DNA of 64,000 bases from positions 542,001-606,000 of the forward strand of contig NZ_JAHVAH010000001.1 in the NCBI RefSeq assembly GCF_019264355.1, given 5' to 3'. Positions within the stretch are counted from its first letter, which is position 1. Each line of letters opens with the position of its first letter. The notes under the pieces were generated by a model that saw nothing but the letters and a program-made list of their open reading frames with translations, searched no databases and had not been told where the DNA came from. Source of the DNA: Sphingomicrobium clamense. Its GTDB lineage: Bacteria; Pseudomonadota; Alphaproteobacteria; Sphingomonadales; Sphingomonadaceae. This document shows positions 43,988 through 52,847 of the stretch, piece by piece. The translations under genes and the position numbers were made by a program.

Positions 43988-44104
43988 CTAACTCCTGGCT
44001 TCGTGGGTGTCGCTTACTGCGACTGGTTTCCCGCTGGCGTCGGCGGTGGTGAGAAGCCGCGGCGCCAGCGGGAATAGCGGAAACTGGGTGGCGGGGCGCG
44101 TCAT
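43988..44104 (-). CDS. Micro-ORF, 38 residues (nrd operon)
   Basis: From the ATG at 44104, with GGAGG 6 nt upstream, to the TAG at 43988. The peptide begins MTRPATQFPLFPLAPRLL and is Pro/Ala/Thr-rich without a membrane helix. It tiles between its neighbours with 1-nt and 4-nt gaps, which together with the ribosome site argues that it is translated, though it could also serve to couple translation of the flanking ORFs. The function is unknown. Confidence 0.5.
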   Translation of the reverse strand: MTRPATQFPLFPLAPRLLTTADASGKPVAVSDTHEARS

Positions 44105-44105
44105 G

Positions 44106-44348
44106 CTACGCCTCCGCCGTGAGGATGAGCCACTGCAGCAGCGCGACGAGCACGCCGAGCACGAACAGCAGCCAACCGTAGAATCTGACGACCCGAATGA
44201 AGCGCGGACGGCGCATCATGCGCAGTTGCCAGACGATCATTCGCCGCTGCAGGTTCATGAGTCCGCGCGGCGCGAGGATCAGGGCGAGGCCCAACACAAC
44301 CGCGACCGCGGCGAGCGCGAAGGCAGCAGAAGGTGCTATGGTCGGCAC
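44106..44348 (-). CDS. Small membrane protein, 80 residues (nrd operon)
   Basis: GTG start at 44348 with GGAAGGA 6 nt upstream. Two membrane helices (FALAAVAVVLGLALILA and WLLFVLGVLVALLQWLIL) are separated by a strongly basic loop with MNLQRRMIVWQLRMMRRPRF. Cytoplasmic loop placement follows from the positive-inside rule. It sits 3 nt after the preceding ORF. No family is recognised. Confidence 0.75.
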   Translation of the reverse strand: MPTIAPSAAFALAAVAVVLGLALILAPRGLMNLQRRMIVWQLRMMRRPRFIRVVRFYGWLLFVLGVLVALLQWLILTAEA

Positions 44349-44351
44349 GGC

Positions 44352-44531
44352 TCATCCTTCCATCCCCAGCGCGATCCAGACGAGCAAGCCCGACACGAGC
44401 GGGGCGGACAGGAGGAGGGCATTGCCCATCTTCACCTTGTCGCCGCCCTGGCCGCGCGCCCACAGCCCGATCGCGACGTCGGTCACGAAGAGAAAGGCGG
44501 CGAGCGCGAGGAGGATCGTGCTTGTGTCCAT
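44352..44531 (-). CDS. Small membrane protein, 59 residues (nrd operon)
   Basis: The ATG at 44531 lies 4 nt after the nrdA stop and lacks its own Shine-Dalgarno, so coupling to nrdA is likely. Two helices (ILLALAAFLFVTDVAIGLW and LLLSAPLVSGLLVWIAL) are joined by ARGQGGDKVKMGN. First of four micro-ORFs inside the ribonucleotide reductase operon. The function is unknown. Confidence 0.72.
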   Translation of the reverse strand: MDTSTILLALAAFLFVTDVAIGLWARGQGGDKVKMGNALLLSAPLVSGLLVWIALGMEG

Positions 44532-44535
44532 CGGT

Positions 44536-46404
44536 CTACTGGCAGGCGAGGCACTCGTCATAGTCGGTCGAGGGCAGCTCGTACTTGGCGGCTTCGGACG
44601 TGTTGTCCTTCTCAACCCCGCCAGCGAAGCCGGCGCGCTGCACCGACTTGGAGCGGAGGTAATAGAGCGATTTGATGCCCAGCTCCCACGCGCGGTAGTG
44701 GAGCATCAGGAGGTCCCACTTGTCGACGTCGGCCGGGATGAAGAGGTTGAGGCTCTGCGCCTGGTCGATCATCGGGGCGCGGTCGCCGGCAAGCTCGAGC
44801 AGCCAGCGCTGGTCGATCTCGAAGCTGGTCTTGTAGGTCGCCTTCTCTTCTTCCGAGAGGAAGTCGAGGTGGGCGACGCTGCCGTCATTCTCGAGGATCG
44901 AGTTCCACACCTGGTCGCTATCCTTCGACTTCTCCTGGAGCAGCGCCTGGAGGTGCGGGTTCTTCACGATGAAGCTGCCCGATAGCGTCTTGTGGGTGTA
45001 GATGTTCGCAGGAATGGGCTCGATGCAGGCGGAGGTGCCGCCGCAGATGATCGAGATGGACGCGGTCGGCGCGATCGCCATCTTGCAGCTGAAGCGCTCC
45101 ATCGCGCCCATGTCGGCGGCGTCGGGGCAGGGCCCGCGCTCCTTGGCGAGCATCATCGAGGCTTCGTCGGCCTGCGCGCGGATATGTTTGAAGATCTTGA
45201 GGTTCCACGACTTGGCCATCGCGCCCTCGAAGGGGAGGCCGCGGGCCTGAAGGAAGCTGTGGAAGCCCATGACGCCGAGTCCGACCGAACGCTCGCGCTC
45301 GGCGCTGTATTTGGCGCGGGCCATCTCGTCGGGTGCGCGGGCGATATAGTCGCTGAGCACGTTGTCGAGGAAGCGCATAACGTCCTCGATGAACAGCTTG
45401 TTGCCGCTCCACTCGTCCCACGTTTCGAGGTTGAGCGAGGAGAGGCAGCAGACCGCGGTGCGATCGGCGCCGAGATGATCGGTGCCGGTCGGCAGCGTGA
45501 TCTCCGAGCACAGGTTCGACGTCGAGACCTTGAGGCCCAGATCGCGGTGATGCTTGGGCATCGAATTGTTCACCGTGTCGGCGAAAACGATATAGGGCTC
45601 GCCGGTGGCGAGGCGGGTCTCGACCAGCTTCTGGAACAGCGCGCGGGCGTTGACCGAGCCGCGCACTTCGCCGGTCTTGGGCGACTTGAGTTCGAACTCG
45701 CTGCCGTCGCGGACCGCTTCCATGAACTCGTCGGTGATCAGCACGCCGTGGTGCAGGTTCAGCGCCTTGCGGTTGAAGTCGCCCGATGGCTTCCGGATTT
45801 CGAGGAATTCCTCAATCTCCGGATGGTGGATGTCGATATAGCAGGCGGCCGAACCGCGGCGCAGCGAGCCCTGAGAAATGGCGAGCGTGAGGCTGTCCAT
45901 CACGCGCACGAAGGGGATGATGCCGCTGGTCTTGCCGTTGAGGCCGACGGGTTCGCCGATGCCGCGCACGCTGCCCCAATAGGTGCCGATGCCGCCGCCC
46001 TTGGAAGCGAGCCAGACATTCTCGTTCCAGGTGCCGACGATGCCGTCGAGGCTGTCGGATACCGAGTTCAAGTAGCAACTGATCGGGAGGCCGCGTCCGG
46101 TGCCGCCGTTCGAAAGAACGGGGGTGGCAGGCATGAACCACAGGTTCGAAATATAGTCGTAGATGCGCTGCGCATGCTTCTGGTCGTCCGAATAGGCCGA
46201 CGCGACGCGCGCGAAGAGATCCTGGTAGCTCTCGTCGGGGAGCAGGTAGCGGTCCTTCAAGGTTTCCTTGCCGAACTCGGTCAGCTTCGCGTCACGCTTG
46301 GAATCGGTGACGATCTTGAACCGGCGTTCGTGGACTTTCTTGGAATCCGATACGGCTTCGGTGACGTCATCGGCCGTGACGTTTTCACCCGTCGAAAGGT
46401 CCAT
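44536..46404 (-). CDS. nrdA: Ribonucleoside-diphosphate reductase, alpha subunit (class Ia)
   Basis: About 622 residues from the ATG at 46404, preferred over one 15 nt earlier because GGGAG lies 7 nt upstream. Active-site residues: Cys110 (ISCYLNS), Asn297-x-Cys299-x-Glu301 (SNLCSEI) and Cys319/320 (AVCCLSS). The C-terminal redox pair is CLAC near the end. No N-terminal ATP-cone is seen, so allosteric activity control at that site may be missing. Upstream are tandem NrdR boxes; downstream four micro-ORFs and nrdB. Confidence 0.96.
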   Translation of the reverse strand: MDLSTGENVTADDVTEAVSDSKKVHERRFKIVTDSKRDAKLTEFGKETLKDRYLLPDESYQDLFARVASAYSDDQKHAQRIYDYISNLWFMPATPVLSNGGTGRGLPISCYLNSVSDSLDGIVGTWNENVWLASKGGGIGTYWGSVRGIGEPVGLNGKTSGIIPFVRVMDSLTLAISQGSLRRGSAACYIDIHHPEIEEFLEIRKPSGDFNRKALNLHHGVLITDEFMEAVRDGSEFELKSPKTGEVRGSVNARALFQKLVETRLATGEPYIVFADTVNNSMPKHHRDLGLKVSTSNLCSEITLPTGTDHLGADRTAVCCLSSLNLETWDEWSGNKLFIEDVMRFLDNVLSDYIARAPDEMARAKYSAERERSVGLGVMGFHSFLQARGLPFEGAMAKSWNLKIFKHIRAQADEASMMLAKERGPCPDAADMGAMERFSCKMAIAPTASISIICGGTSACIEPIPANIYTHKTLSGSFIVKNPHLQALLQEKSKDSDQVWNSILENDGSVAHLDFLSEEEKATYKTSFEIDQRWLLELAGDRAPMIDQAQSLNLFIPADVDKWDLLMLHYRAWELGIKSLYYLRSKSVQRAGFAGGVEKDNTSEAAKYELPSTDYDECLACQ

Positions 46405-46485
46405 TTGGTTACTCCCCATGATTCGGCTGACCTGGCAGCCAATGTTCTACACTTGTTCCCCCGTGATAGCGAGTCATTCGACGCT

Positions 46486-46547
46486 CTATCCACAAGCTCC
46501 AGGGGACACTGCTTGAGGGACCATCCCCATGATCCCCGTTACACACA
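46486..46547. promoter_or_regulatory. Two DnaA-box-like sites in the nrdA leader
   Basis: CTATCCACA (46486-46494) and TTACACACA (46539-46547) each differ by one base from the DnaA consensus TTATNCACA and have the same orientation, between the NrdR boxes and the nrdA start. DnaA boxes are known upstream of E. coli nrdAB, so control by DnaA is plausible, but single-mismatch 9-mers also arise by chance. Confidence 0.4.
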
Positions 46548-46585
46548 GCTTCCCCCTTCCCGGAAATGGTGATCCCGGGCCCTCA

Positions 46586-46633
46586 ACACAAGTGGTTGGG
46601 CTGTGTCCCCTGTCGCTACACAACCTATAGTGT
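46586..46633 (-). promoter_or_regulatory. Tandem NrdR boxes upstream of nrdA
   Basis: On the leftward strand the distal box reads ACACTATAGGTTGTGT (46633-46618), close to the consensus ACACWATATATWGTGT. A second, weaker site occupies 46586-46601 (ACACAAGTGGTTGGGC on the plus strand). The start-to-start spacing is 32 bp, the usual three-turn distance for the NrdR repressor. They lie about 180 nt upstream of nrdA, which implies repression when dATP is high. Confidence 0.8.
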
Positions 46634-46682
46634 CGAAACGGGGATTCGAGCGCAAGAGTCATTTTTGCAACTCAACGCAATT

Positions 46683-46703
46683 TTAACGGTTGCCAACCGC
46701 TAA
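46683..46703. promoter_or_regulatory. Imperfect palindrome upstream of the NrdR boxes
   Basis: TTAACGGTTG and CAACCGCTAA flank a single central C; the arms are complementary except for one base. It lies 50 bp upstream of the distal NrdR box, in the 545-bp gap between nrdA and the DUF3617 gene. An operator is suspected; no regulator can be named. Confidence 0.4.
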
Positions 46704-46727
46704 ATCCGCAGCCTTCCACGCTTTTTT

Positions 46728-46748
46728 CCGGTGAAAATTTTTCACCGG
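46728..46748. promoter_or_regulatory. Perfect palindrome with 10-bp arms
   Basis: CCGGTGAAAA and TTTTCACCGG flank one central T. On the plus strand only a short TTTCG follows and on the minus strand an A-run, so it is not a convincing terminator for the leftward genes. It may be an operator for nrdA or a DNA structural element. The stretch 46749-46900 shows no gene. Confidence 0.45.
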
Positions 46749-46900
46749 TTTCGGGCGCGGGAATCATGTTGCGGTGCAACCCCCTTAGGAGTTCCGGGAT
46801 GTGCTCTTTTGGCGTGGCTCAAACGACACGCGTCGCGCTTGCGATGCGGAGCTCGCGGGTCGACCGTAACGCGACTCCAACGAACTTGACCGCCGACAAC

Positions 46901-46930
46901 AAAAAAGGCGGCCACCCCTCGGCAGCCGCC
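46901..46930 (-). terminator. Intrinsic terminator for the leftward DUF3617 gene
   Basis: GGCGGC (46907-46912) pairs with GCCGCC (46925-46930) around a 12-nt loop, with six A residues at 46901-46906 that become the U-tract in the leftward transcript. It starts 20 nt past the stop of the lipoprotein gene at 46950. Confidence 0.8.
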
Positions 46931-46949
46931 CCAATTGTGATGGCTAAGA

Positions 46950-47510
46950 TCAGCCTTCGATCTCGGTGCCTTCCATTTCGGCTTCGACCTCGGCGGCAGT
47001 GCAGTCGCCAAGGCGCTTGCCCGTCATCGATCGGGTCATGTTGTAGTCGCCCGGACCTGCGAAGAAGGTACCGGTCTGCACTTCGCCTTCAAGGCCTTCG
47101 GCGGTAAATTCGCCATCGACCTGGAGGTTGACCTGTCCGGTCTTCCCGTCGCGCGAACAGGTCAGCTGCTGACGGACCTTGCCGCGGCGGAAATAGGCAC
47201 CGGCATCGATCGTGCAATTGTCATTCTCTTCGCCGAAGGCTTCGGGCGGCAGGAGGCCGTCTTCGCCGACGCACACCTTGCTCGTGCGGACGTCATCCGC
47301 CTTGAGCGCGGTCCCAGCAGTGCTGCCTTCGGTGACTTCGAGCGCAGTGACGGTCGAGGTGATTTCATATTCGCCCGGCAGCAGCGTATCGACCACCTCC
47401 GCAGTCATGTCTCCACCGTCGGCGGACGGTGCATCGGTCGCTTCCCCGCCGCATGCGACAAGCGCAAAGGCCAGCGCCGTCGTCCCGGCAATCCTAGTCG
47501 TCAGTTTCAT
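46950..47510 (-). CDS. DUF3617 lipoprotein, copy 1
   Basis: 186 residues from the ATG at 47510 with AGGGGAG 7 nt upstream. Lipobox ALVAC (Cys20). The mature domain has the DUF3617 layout: LPGEYEITSTV near the start, conserved cysteines (SKVCVGEDG, NCTIDAG, QLTCSRDG) and a final RLGDCTAAE. This family is periplasmic and of unknown function. It overlaps the upstream paralogue's stop by 17 nt and is followed by a clear terminator. Confidence 0.8.
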   Translation of the reverse strand: MKLTTRIAGTTALAFALVACGGEATDAPSADGGDMTAEVVDTLLPGEYEITSTVTALEVTEGSTAGTALKADDVRTSKVCVGEDGLLPPEAFGEENDNCTIDAGAYFRRGKVRQQLTCSRDGKTGQVNLQVDGEFTAEGLEGEVQTGTFFAGPGDYNMTRSMTGKRLGDCTAAEVEAEMEGTEIEG

Positions 47511-48069
47511 TGTCATTCTCCCCTGAAGGTTCATCGGGTCGTGCCGACCCCAATTTCGTGCAATCGCCGACCCGCCTGGCGGAAATGTCCATGACCATCG
47601 TCGCGCCCTCCGGCCCGACGCCCTTGCTGGTCAGCGTAAAGTCGTATCGGTCGGATGCATAGGTACCGGTCAATTCATTGTCCTGGACGATGTCGCCGGT
47701 GACGCAGCGCATCGATGCCTCGATCTCGCCGTCCGCCATCCGGAAGCCGGCATAGGCGCAGTCGCTTTGCGCGCCCGAGAAGAAGTCTGCGTCGGGTTCG
47801 GTCACTTCTTCCTGGGTCAGGCAAGTCGAAAATTTCTGTGCCCCGATCCGCGCTTTCAACTCGGCGGCTTCGCTCTCGCTGATGTTGGAGATGTTGAGAA
47901 TTCGGCTGGTCGACTCCCACTGGCCGGCGCGAAAGAACTCGCCCTCGTTGGCGAGCCGACGCATCGTTTCGGCGACCTCGTCATGGCTGACGATGGCAGG
48001 CTCCTCCGGCTCGGCCGAACAAGCGGCAAGCGCGGACAGTGCCAGAAATGCAAACCCCGTGCGGATCAA
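47494..48069 (-). CDS. DUF3617 lipoprotein, copy 2
   Basis: 191 residues from a TTG start at 48069, supported by GGGGGAG 5 nt upstream and by the signal peptide that begins right there ([12 protein letters not shown], lipid Cys17). DUF3617 features: [36 protein letters not shown] and the closing RRVGDCTKL. Paralogous to the genes at 46950 and 48403. The C-terminal tail is acidic. Confidence 0.75.
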   Translation of the reverse strand: MIRTGFAFLALSALAACSAEPEEPAIVSHDEVAETMRRLANEGEFFRAGQWESTSRILNISNISESEAAELKARIGAQKFSTCLTQEEVTEPDADFFSGAQSDCAYAGFRMADGEIEASMRCVTGDIVQDNELTGTYASDRYDFTLTSKGVGPEGATMVMDISARRVGDCTKLGSARPDEPSGENDNETDD

Positions 48070-48121
48070 ATCCTCTCCCCCGGCGCGCAGCTTAGGCAAA
48101 GTCGCGTCGATGACAAGCGTG

Positions 48122-48427
48122 TTAGCGTTTCGATTTGCCGTGGGTGGGCGCATGGAAGCCGGGCGGCTTGTTGGCGATCCACGCCAGAAAACGTGCAATC
48201 GCCGGCTCGCGGCGGAGATCGCCGACGTCGTGGCCGATCGCCTCGAGCGCCTTGTTGTCGAGCGTCTTGTGCAGCGTCCGGTGACAGATGGGGTGGACCG
48301 GCACGGTCTCGCGGCCGCCGCGCGCCTTGGGAATGGGATGGTGCCGCTCGACTTTACGGCCGAGCGGCCGTTGGCAGAGCCAGCAAGGCTCCCCGCTTGC
48401 GATCAACCCATCTCGCTGCCGTCGCAC
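48122..48427 (-). CDS. HNH endonuclease-like protein
   Basis: About 101 residues from a GTG at 48427, or 94 from a TTG at 48406 that overlaps the upstream stop as [13 protein letters not shown] gives one Cys pair; [13 protein letters not shown] and [11 protein letters not shown] supply the HNH histidines/asparagine-equivalent and a further Cys-His. Small HNH proteins can be nicking or homing-type nucleases, or DNA repair factors. It sits among three DUF3617 genes, with no phage genes nearby. Confidence 0.8.
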   Translation of the reverse strand: MRRQRDGLIASGEPCWLCQRPLGRKVERHHPIPKARGGRETVPVHPICHRTLHKTLDNKALEAIGHDVGDLRREPAIARFLAWIANKPPGFHAPTHGKSKR

Positions 48428-48942
48428 TCGCCGACATGGCGACCCTCGACATGCATCTTGATCAGCCCGTCACCCTGGGGCGTCTGCATCTGCATTTCGT
48501 TGTCGCTCGAATAGCTGGTCGGCGTGTGCGTGCCCGACATGGTCATCCGCATCGTTTCGCCGCCCTGGCCCTTGCAGACCGCTTTGGCATTGACGCTGTC
48601 GCCGTCCATTTCGAACGTCTCCCAGCTGCAATCGCCGTTGGTTTCCTTCCAGAGGGCTTCGGGATCCTGCTCCGCTTCCTCGGCGGTCAGGCAATAGTTG
48701 ATGCCCGCGCCGGCAAACATGGTCTTGGCCAAATCCTTCATTTCGGGCGGCATGCCGGGGATGTTCATTTCGATGACCTCGGTGGTCACCTCCCAGCGAC
48801 CGGGGACGGGTTTGGCCATATCGGCCGTCGCGGCCATCACCTCGTCGTTGGTGATCGTGCCGTCGCCATCGGCATCGACGCTGCCGCTTTCGCCGCAGGC
48901 GACCAGTGCGAGGCAGCCGGTCATCAGGATCATGGTGCGCAT
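48403..48942 (-). CDS. DUF3617-type lipoprotein with an EF-hand loop
   Basis: 179 residues from the ATG at 48942 (GGGGAG 7 nt upstream). Lipobox ALVAC (Cys16). Immediately after it, [12 protein letters not shown] (23-34) is a complete EF-hand calcium loop with Asp23, Asp25, Asp27, Thr29 and Glu34. The DUF3617 part follows: [27 protein letters not shown] and VCKGQGG, ending GRHVGECDG. Calcium binding in the periplasm is inferred. It overlaps the HNH gene and is divergent from uvrB. Confidence 0.78.
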   Translation of the reverse strand: MRTMILMTGCLALVACGESGSVDADGDGTITNDEVMAATADMAKPVPGRWEVTTEVIEMNIPGMPPEMKDLAKTMFAGAGINYCLTAEEAEQDPEALWKETNGDCSWETFEMDGDSVNAKAVCKGQGGETMRMTMSGTHTPTSYSSDNEMQMQTPQGDGLIKMHVEGRHVGECDGSEMG

Positions 48943-49005
48943 CACTCGTCTCCCCTGTTTCGTCCAGACTCGCAACTTTGCACGTCCATCCCCATTAAGG
49001 GAAGG

Positions 49006-51198
49006 ATGGCCATCCAGATTCGTACTTCGCTGCAGGAGCCCGAGACGGGCGAGAGCTTCGTCCCGCATCGTCCCCCGCGCCCCGAAAAGGCGGAGGGCGG
49101 CAAGCCGTTCGTGCTGCATTCCGATTATGAGCCGGCGGGCGACCAGCCGACCGCGATCAAGGAGATCGTCGAAGGCATCAGGGATGACGGCGAGGTCAGC
49201 CAGGTCCTTCTCGGCGTCACCGGTTCGGGCAAGACGTTCACGATGGCCAAGGTGATCGAGACGCTGCAGCGCCCGACGCTGGTGCTCGCGCCCAACAAGA
49301 TACTCGCGGCCCAGCTCTACGGAGAGTTCAAGCGGCTCTTCCCCGAGAACGCGGTGGAATATTTCGTCAGCTATTACGACTATTACCAGCCCGAGGCCTA
49401 CGTCCCGCGCTCCGACACCTACATCGAGAAGGAAAGCTCGGTGAACGAGGCGATCGACCGGATGCGCCACTCGGCGACGCGCGCGCTGCTCGAGCGGGAC
49501 GACGTGATCATCGTCGCATCGGTCAGCTGCCTCTACGGCATCGGCTCGGTCGAAACCTATTCGGCGATGACCTTCAGCCTCAAGAAGGAGCAGGTGGTCG
49601 ACCAGCGCGAGATTATCCGCAAGCTGGTCGCTCTACAATACAAGCGCAACGACACGAACTTCGCTCGCGGGAGCTTCCGGGTGCGGGGGGACAATCTCGA
49701 AATCTACCCGTCGCACTATGAGGACATGGCGTGGCGGATCAGTTTCTTCGGGGATGACATCGAGGAAATTCTCGAGTTCGATCCGCTGACCGGCAAGCCG
49801 GGCGCGAAGCTCGACAGCGTCAAGATTTACGCCAACTCGCACTATGTGACGCCGGGGCCGACGCTCAAGCAGGCGAGCGAGGCGATCAAGCACGAGCTCG
49901 CCGAACGGCTCAAGGAGCTGGAGGCGGAGGGCAAGCTGCTCGAGGCGCAGCGGCTCGAGCAGCGGACCAATTTCGACCTCGAGATGATCGCCGCGACGGG
50001 GAGCTGTGCCGGGATCGAGAACTATTCTCGCTTCTTGACCGGACGCCTGCCGGGCGAGCCGCCGCCGACGCTGTTCGAATATCTTCCCGACAACGCGCTG
50101 CTGTTCGTCGACGAGAGCCACCAGACCGTCCCGCAGATCGGCGCGATGGCGCGCGGTGACCACCGGCGCAAGATCACGCTCGCCGAATATGGCTTCCGCT
50201 TGCCGAGCTGTATCGACAACCGCCCGCTGCGTTTCAACGAGTGGGACGCGATGCGCCCGCAATCGCTGTTCGTCTCGGCGACGCCGGGGCCGTGGGAGCT
50301 GGAGCAGACGGGCGGCGTCTTCTCCGAACAGGTCATTCGCCCGACCGGCCTTATCGATCCGCCGGTCGATATCCGCCCGGTCGAGGACCAGGTCGACGAC
50401 CTCGTCAACGAAGCGCGGCTGACCGCGAAGGCGGGCTATCGCACGCTGGTCACGACGCTCACCAAGCGGATGGCCGAGGACCTCACCGAATATATGCACG
50501 AGCAGGGGCTGAAGGTCCGCTATATGCATTCGGACGTCGAAACGCTCGAGCGTATCGAGCTGATCCGCGACTTGCGTGTGGGCGTCTACGACGTGCTGGT
50601 GGGCATCAACCTGCTGCGCGAAGGGCTCGACATTCCCGAATGCGGGCTGGTCGCGATCCTAGATGCGGACAAGGAAGGCTTCCTGCGGTCCGAAACGTCG
50701 CTGGTGCAGACGATCGGCCGTGCGGCGCGTAACGTCGACGGGCGGGTGATCCTTTATGCCGACAGCGTGACCGGTTCGATGGAGCGGGCGCTGGCCGAGA
50801 CGCAGCGCCGCCGCGAGAAGCAAATCGCCTATAACGAAGAGCATGGCATCACGCCCGAGAGCACCAAACGCGAGATTGCGGATTTGCTCAAGGACGTGAA
50901 GGACAAGGATGGCGAGGCCTATGCCTCGACGCCCGACACGCCGCCGATGCAAGGCCACAACCTGCGCGCCTATATCGGCGAGCTCGAAGAGAAGATGCGC
51001 AAGGCCGCTGCCGATCTCGAATTCGAGGAAGCCGCGCGGTTGCGTGACGAAATCCGCAAGCTCGAGGATGACGAACTCGGCATTCCCGACGGCGAGAAAG
51101 CCGCGCCACGCGTCGGCTTTTCCAACGCCGGTAAGCCGGGCACGCGCAAGACGCGCTACGGCAAGACGCGGTACAAGAAGATGGGGGGACGGCCTTAA
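49006..51198 (+). CDS. uvrB: Excinuclease ABC subunit B
   Basis: 730 residues from the ATG at 49006 (AAGGGAAGG upstream); the open frame extends over 1 kb further upstream only because of antisense coding. Walker A VTGSGKTF (71-78), the beta-hairpin [12 protein letters not shown], the DESHQT box, helicase motif [11 protein letters not shown] and the C-terminal UVR motif ([18 protein letters not shown], then RLRDEI) are all present. It verifies damage and hands the site to UvrC in nucleotide excision repair. No alphaproteobacterial LexA box (GTTC-N7-GTTC) is seen in the 63-bp upstream gap. Confidence 0.97.
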   Translation: MAIQIRTSLQEPETGESFVPHRPPRPEKAEGGKPFVLHSDYEPAGDQPTAIKEIVEGIRDDGEVSQVLLGVTGSGKTFTMAKVIETLQRPTLVLAPNKILAAQLYGEFKRLFPENAVEYFVSYYDYYQPEAYVPRSDTYIEKESSVNEAIDRMRHSATRALLERDDVIIVASVSCLYGIGSVETYSAMTFSLKKEQVVDQREIIRKLVALQYKRNDTNFARGSFRVRGDNLEIYPSHYEDMAWRISFFGDDIEEILEFDPLTGKPGAKLDSVKIYANSHYVTPGPTLKQASEAIKHELAERLKELEAEGKLLEAQRLEQRTNFDLEMIAATGSCAGIENYSRFLTGRLPGEPPPTLFEYLPDNALLFVDESHQTVPQIGAMARGDHRRKITLAEYGFRLPSCIDNRPLRFNEWDAMRPQSLFVSATPGPWELEQTGGVFSEQVIRPTGLIDPPVDIRPVEDQVDDLVNEARLTAKAGYRTLVTTLTKRMAEDLTEYMHEQGLKVRYMHSDVETLERIELIRDLRVGVYDVLVGINLLREGLDIPECGLVAILDADKEGFLRSETSLVQTIGRAARNVDGRVILYADSVTGSMERALAETQRRREKQIAYNEEHGITPESTKREIADLLKDVKDKDGEAYASTPDTPPMQGHNLRAYIGELEEKMRKAAADLEFEEAARLRDEIRKLEDDELGIPDGEKAAPRVGFSNAGKPGTRKTRYGKTRYKKMGGRP

Positions 51199-51239
51199 TC
51201 CCGTAGGCACTGGCGAGGCGACTGGCGCGTTGGGACGAC

Positions 51240-51782
51240 ATGATCAACCTGACGATAGCCACGATGAGCCTTGCAGCCCTGACCGCCGGAGAATGCCGGA
51301 CGATTGCCGACTTTGGCGCTCCCAACGAGATCGACCGCTGGCAGGTGGTCAACGATGGCGTGATGGGCGGCCTGTCGCGCGGGCAGATTGCACCGGCTGG
51401 CGACGCCATGCGATTTTGGGGCGAGATCAACACGGACGGGGGCGGATTTTCCTCGATCCGGCATCGCTTGGACCGCGGTGAATTGGCCGGCGCGACGCAT
51501 CTTCGCGTGACGATGGACGGCGATAGGCGCGACTATCAGTTATCGCTTCGATCCAACGCCAGGCTCTACGGCCGGTCGATCGCCTATCGCGGGTCGTTGC
51601 AGCCGTCGAACGGCGTGGCGACTGTCGCGCTGGACGGTCTCGAGCCGTCCATCTTCGGGCGGCGCGTGCCCGCCCCCGCATTCGACCCTGCTGCCGCGCG
51701 CAGCGTTGGCTTCATCCTGGCCGACGGTCGCGACGGACCGTTCGAGATGAAGGTGCGCAAGATCGAGGCTTGCAGCGCCTAG
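51240..51782 (+). CDS. CIA30-family protein
   Basis: 180 residues. WQVVNDGVMGGLSRG and TDGGGFSSIRH are signature segments of the CIA30 (complex I intermediate-associated protein 30) jelly-roll family, with SIAYRGSLQPSNG later. In bacteria these are periplasmic or carbohydrate-binding-like proteins of unclear role. The N-terminus (LTIATMSLAALTAGE) may be a weak signal peptide. It follows uvrB by 41 nt, and its stop overlaps the convergent SRPBCC gene. Confidence 0.8.
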   Translation: MINLTIATMSLAALTAGECRTIADFGAPNEIDRWQVVNDGVMGGLSRGQIAPAGDAMRFWGEINTDGGGFSSIRHRLDRGELAGATHLRVTMDGDRRDYQLSLRSNARLYGRSIAYRGSLQPSNGVATVALDGLEPSIFGRRVPAPAFDPAAARSVGFILADGRDGPFEMKVRKIEACSA

Positions 51783-52846
51783 TCGCAACCCGCCTCGACC
51801 GCAGCCCAGCCCGCGCAATCGATCGGGGTCAAGTCGAGCACGGGCTGTTCTTCCCATCCGTCTTCGCGAAGCACCGCGCTTTCGTTCCGAAACGTGCCGT
51901 CGCTAAGCCGGACCGTCCGCCCGCGCACGACTTGGAATGTGCCGTCGGGGTAGACGTACCGCGCATCGGGAAAAAGTAACGAGCCGTCATCCTGCAGCTC
52001 GGTCAGGCCTTCGGTCACGCCGCCAGAAGAGGCGTAATAGGTGAAGGCGATCGCTTCCTTCGTGCCATCGTAGTGGTAGATCGTCTCCCCGCGGTAATCG
52101 GTGTCGACCCCGCGCACGACGTGCCGAGTGCGTATGTGGCCGCCCGGCATTTCCTCGGCGCACATCACGTCATAGGCCGGTCCGTCACCGAATTGGCCCC
52201 GCCAGCATTTGCCAACGAGAAACCGGAGGGGTGCCAGCCCGTCGGAAGCGACCGGAGGCTTGGGGATTATCACTCCCTCAACCTCGTCGCGACTGGCAAT
52301 CGCTTTTTCCAGCTCACCGAACGTCCAGCGATTGGCCTGTTTGAAGAAGGCGAGCATCGGCTGCCATTCCGCGTTGTCACGATAGCCGATGCCCCAGCTT
52401 GTCACGCGCGTGCGCGCCACACCCAGCGGCTCGAATTCGATGACATTGTAGAGCTGGTCGGCTTCGGCGCGAATGGCGTCGGTGAGCCAGTCGGCTTGCA
52501 CAGGGGCCAGATCGGCCTGGAGCGTTAGCAGGCGTTCCGGGACATAATTCACGATCCTTGTCTCGATTGTTCCGGGATCGCCGATCGCGGCGTTTTCATC
52601 ATAATGGGATCGGATCGATCCTCCCGGCCTTAAATCCACCCGCACGAGTGGTGCCATCCACGATGCCGCGCCAGCATCGGTCGTGAAGAGGGCCCAGACA
52701 CTCGAAAGCGGCGCATCGAGAACGACATCCTGCTTCAGAAAAAGCTGCCCGTCTTCAGCGGTGATGATCGTGTCGTCCTGCTGCTGGCCGGCAAAAGCGG
52801 TGGCCGGCTGGAGCGAAACGAGCGCGAGTGCGAGTAGGCGCTTCAT
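51779..52846 (-). CDS. Secreted SRPBCC-domain protein with a C-terminal beta-rich domain
   Basis: 355 residues with a signal peptide (MKRLLALALVSLQPATAFA). Residues about 35-175 form an SRPBCC/START-like domain (VLDAPLSSVWALFTTDAGAA, then WMAPLVRVDLRPGG). Residues about 205-345 look like a second, beta-barrel-like domain (LRFLVGKCWRG, TRHVVRGVDTDYRG). It probably binds a hydrophobic ligand in the periplasm. The gene is the last of the leftward set headed by the TetR gene, one nt after DUF1761's stop. Confidence 0.75.
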   Translation of the reverse strand: MKRLLALALVSLQPATAFAGQQQDDTIITAEDGQLFLKQDVVLDAPLSSVWALFTTDAGAASWMAPLVRVDLRPGGSIRSHYDENAAIGDPGTIETRIVNYVPERLLTLQADLAPVQADWLTDAIRAEADQLYNVIEFEPLGVARTRVTSWGIGYRDNAEWQPMLAFFKQANRWTFGELEKAIASRDEVEGVIIPKPPVASDGLAPLRFLVGKCWRGQFGDGPAYDVMCAEEMPGGHIRTRHVVRGVDTDYRGETIYHYDGTKEAIAFTYYASSGGVTEGLTELQDDGSLLFPDARYVYPDGTFQVVRGRTVRLSDGTFRNESAVLREDGWEEQPVLDLTPIDCAGWAAVEAGCD

Positions 52847-52847
52847 C

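Noticed and set aside
46742..47011. Leftward 89-codon frame in the nrdA upstream gap
   Set aside because: It crosses the terminator and the end of the lipoprotein gene in another frame and lacks a ribosome site.
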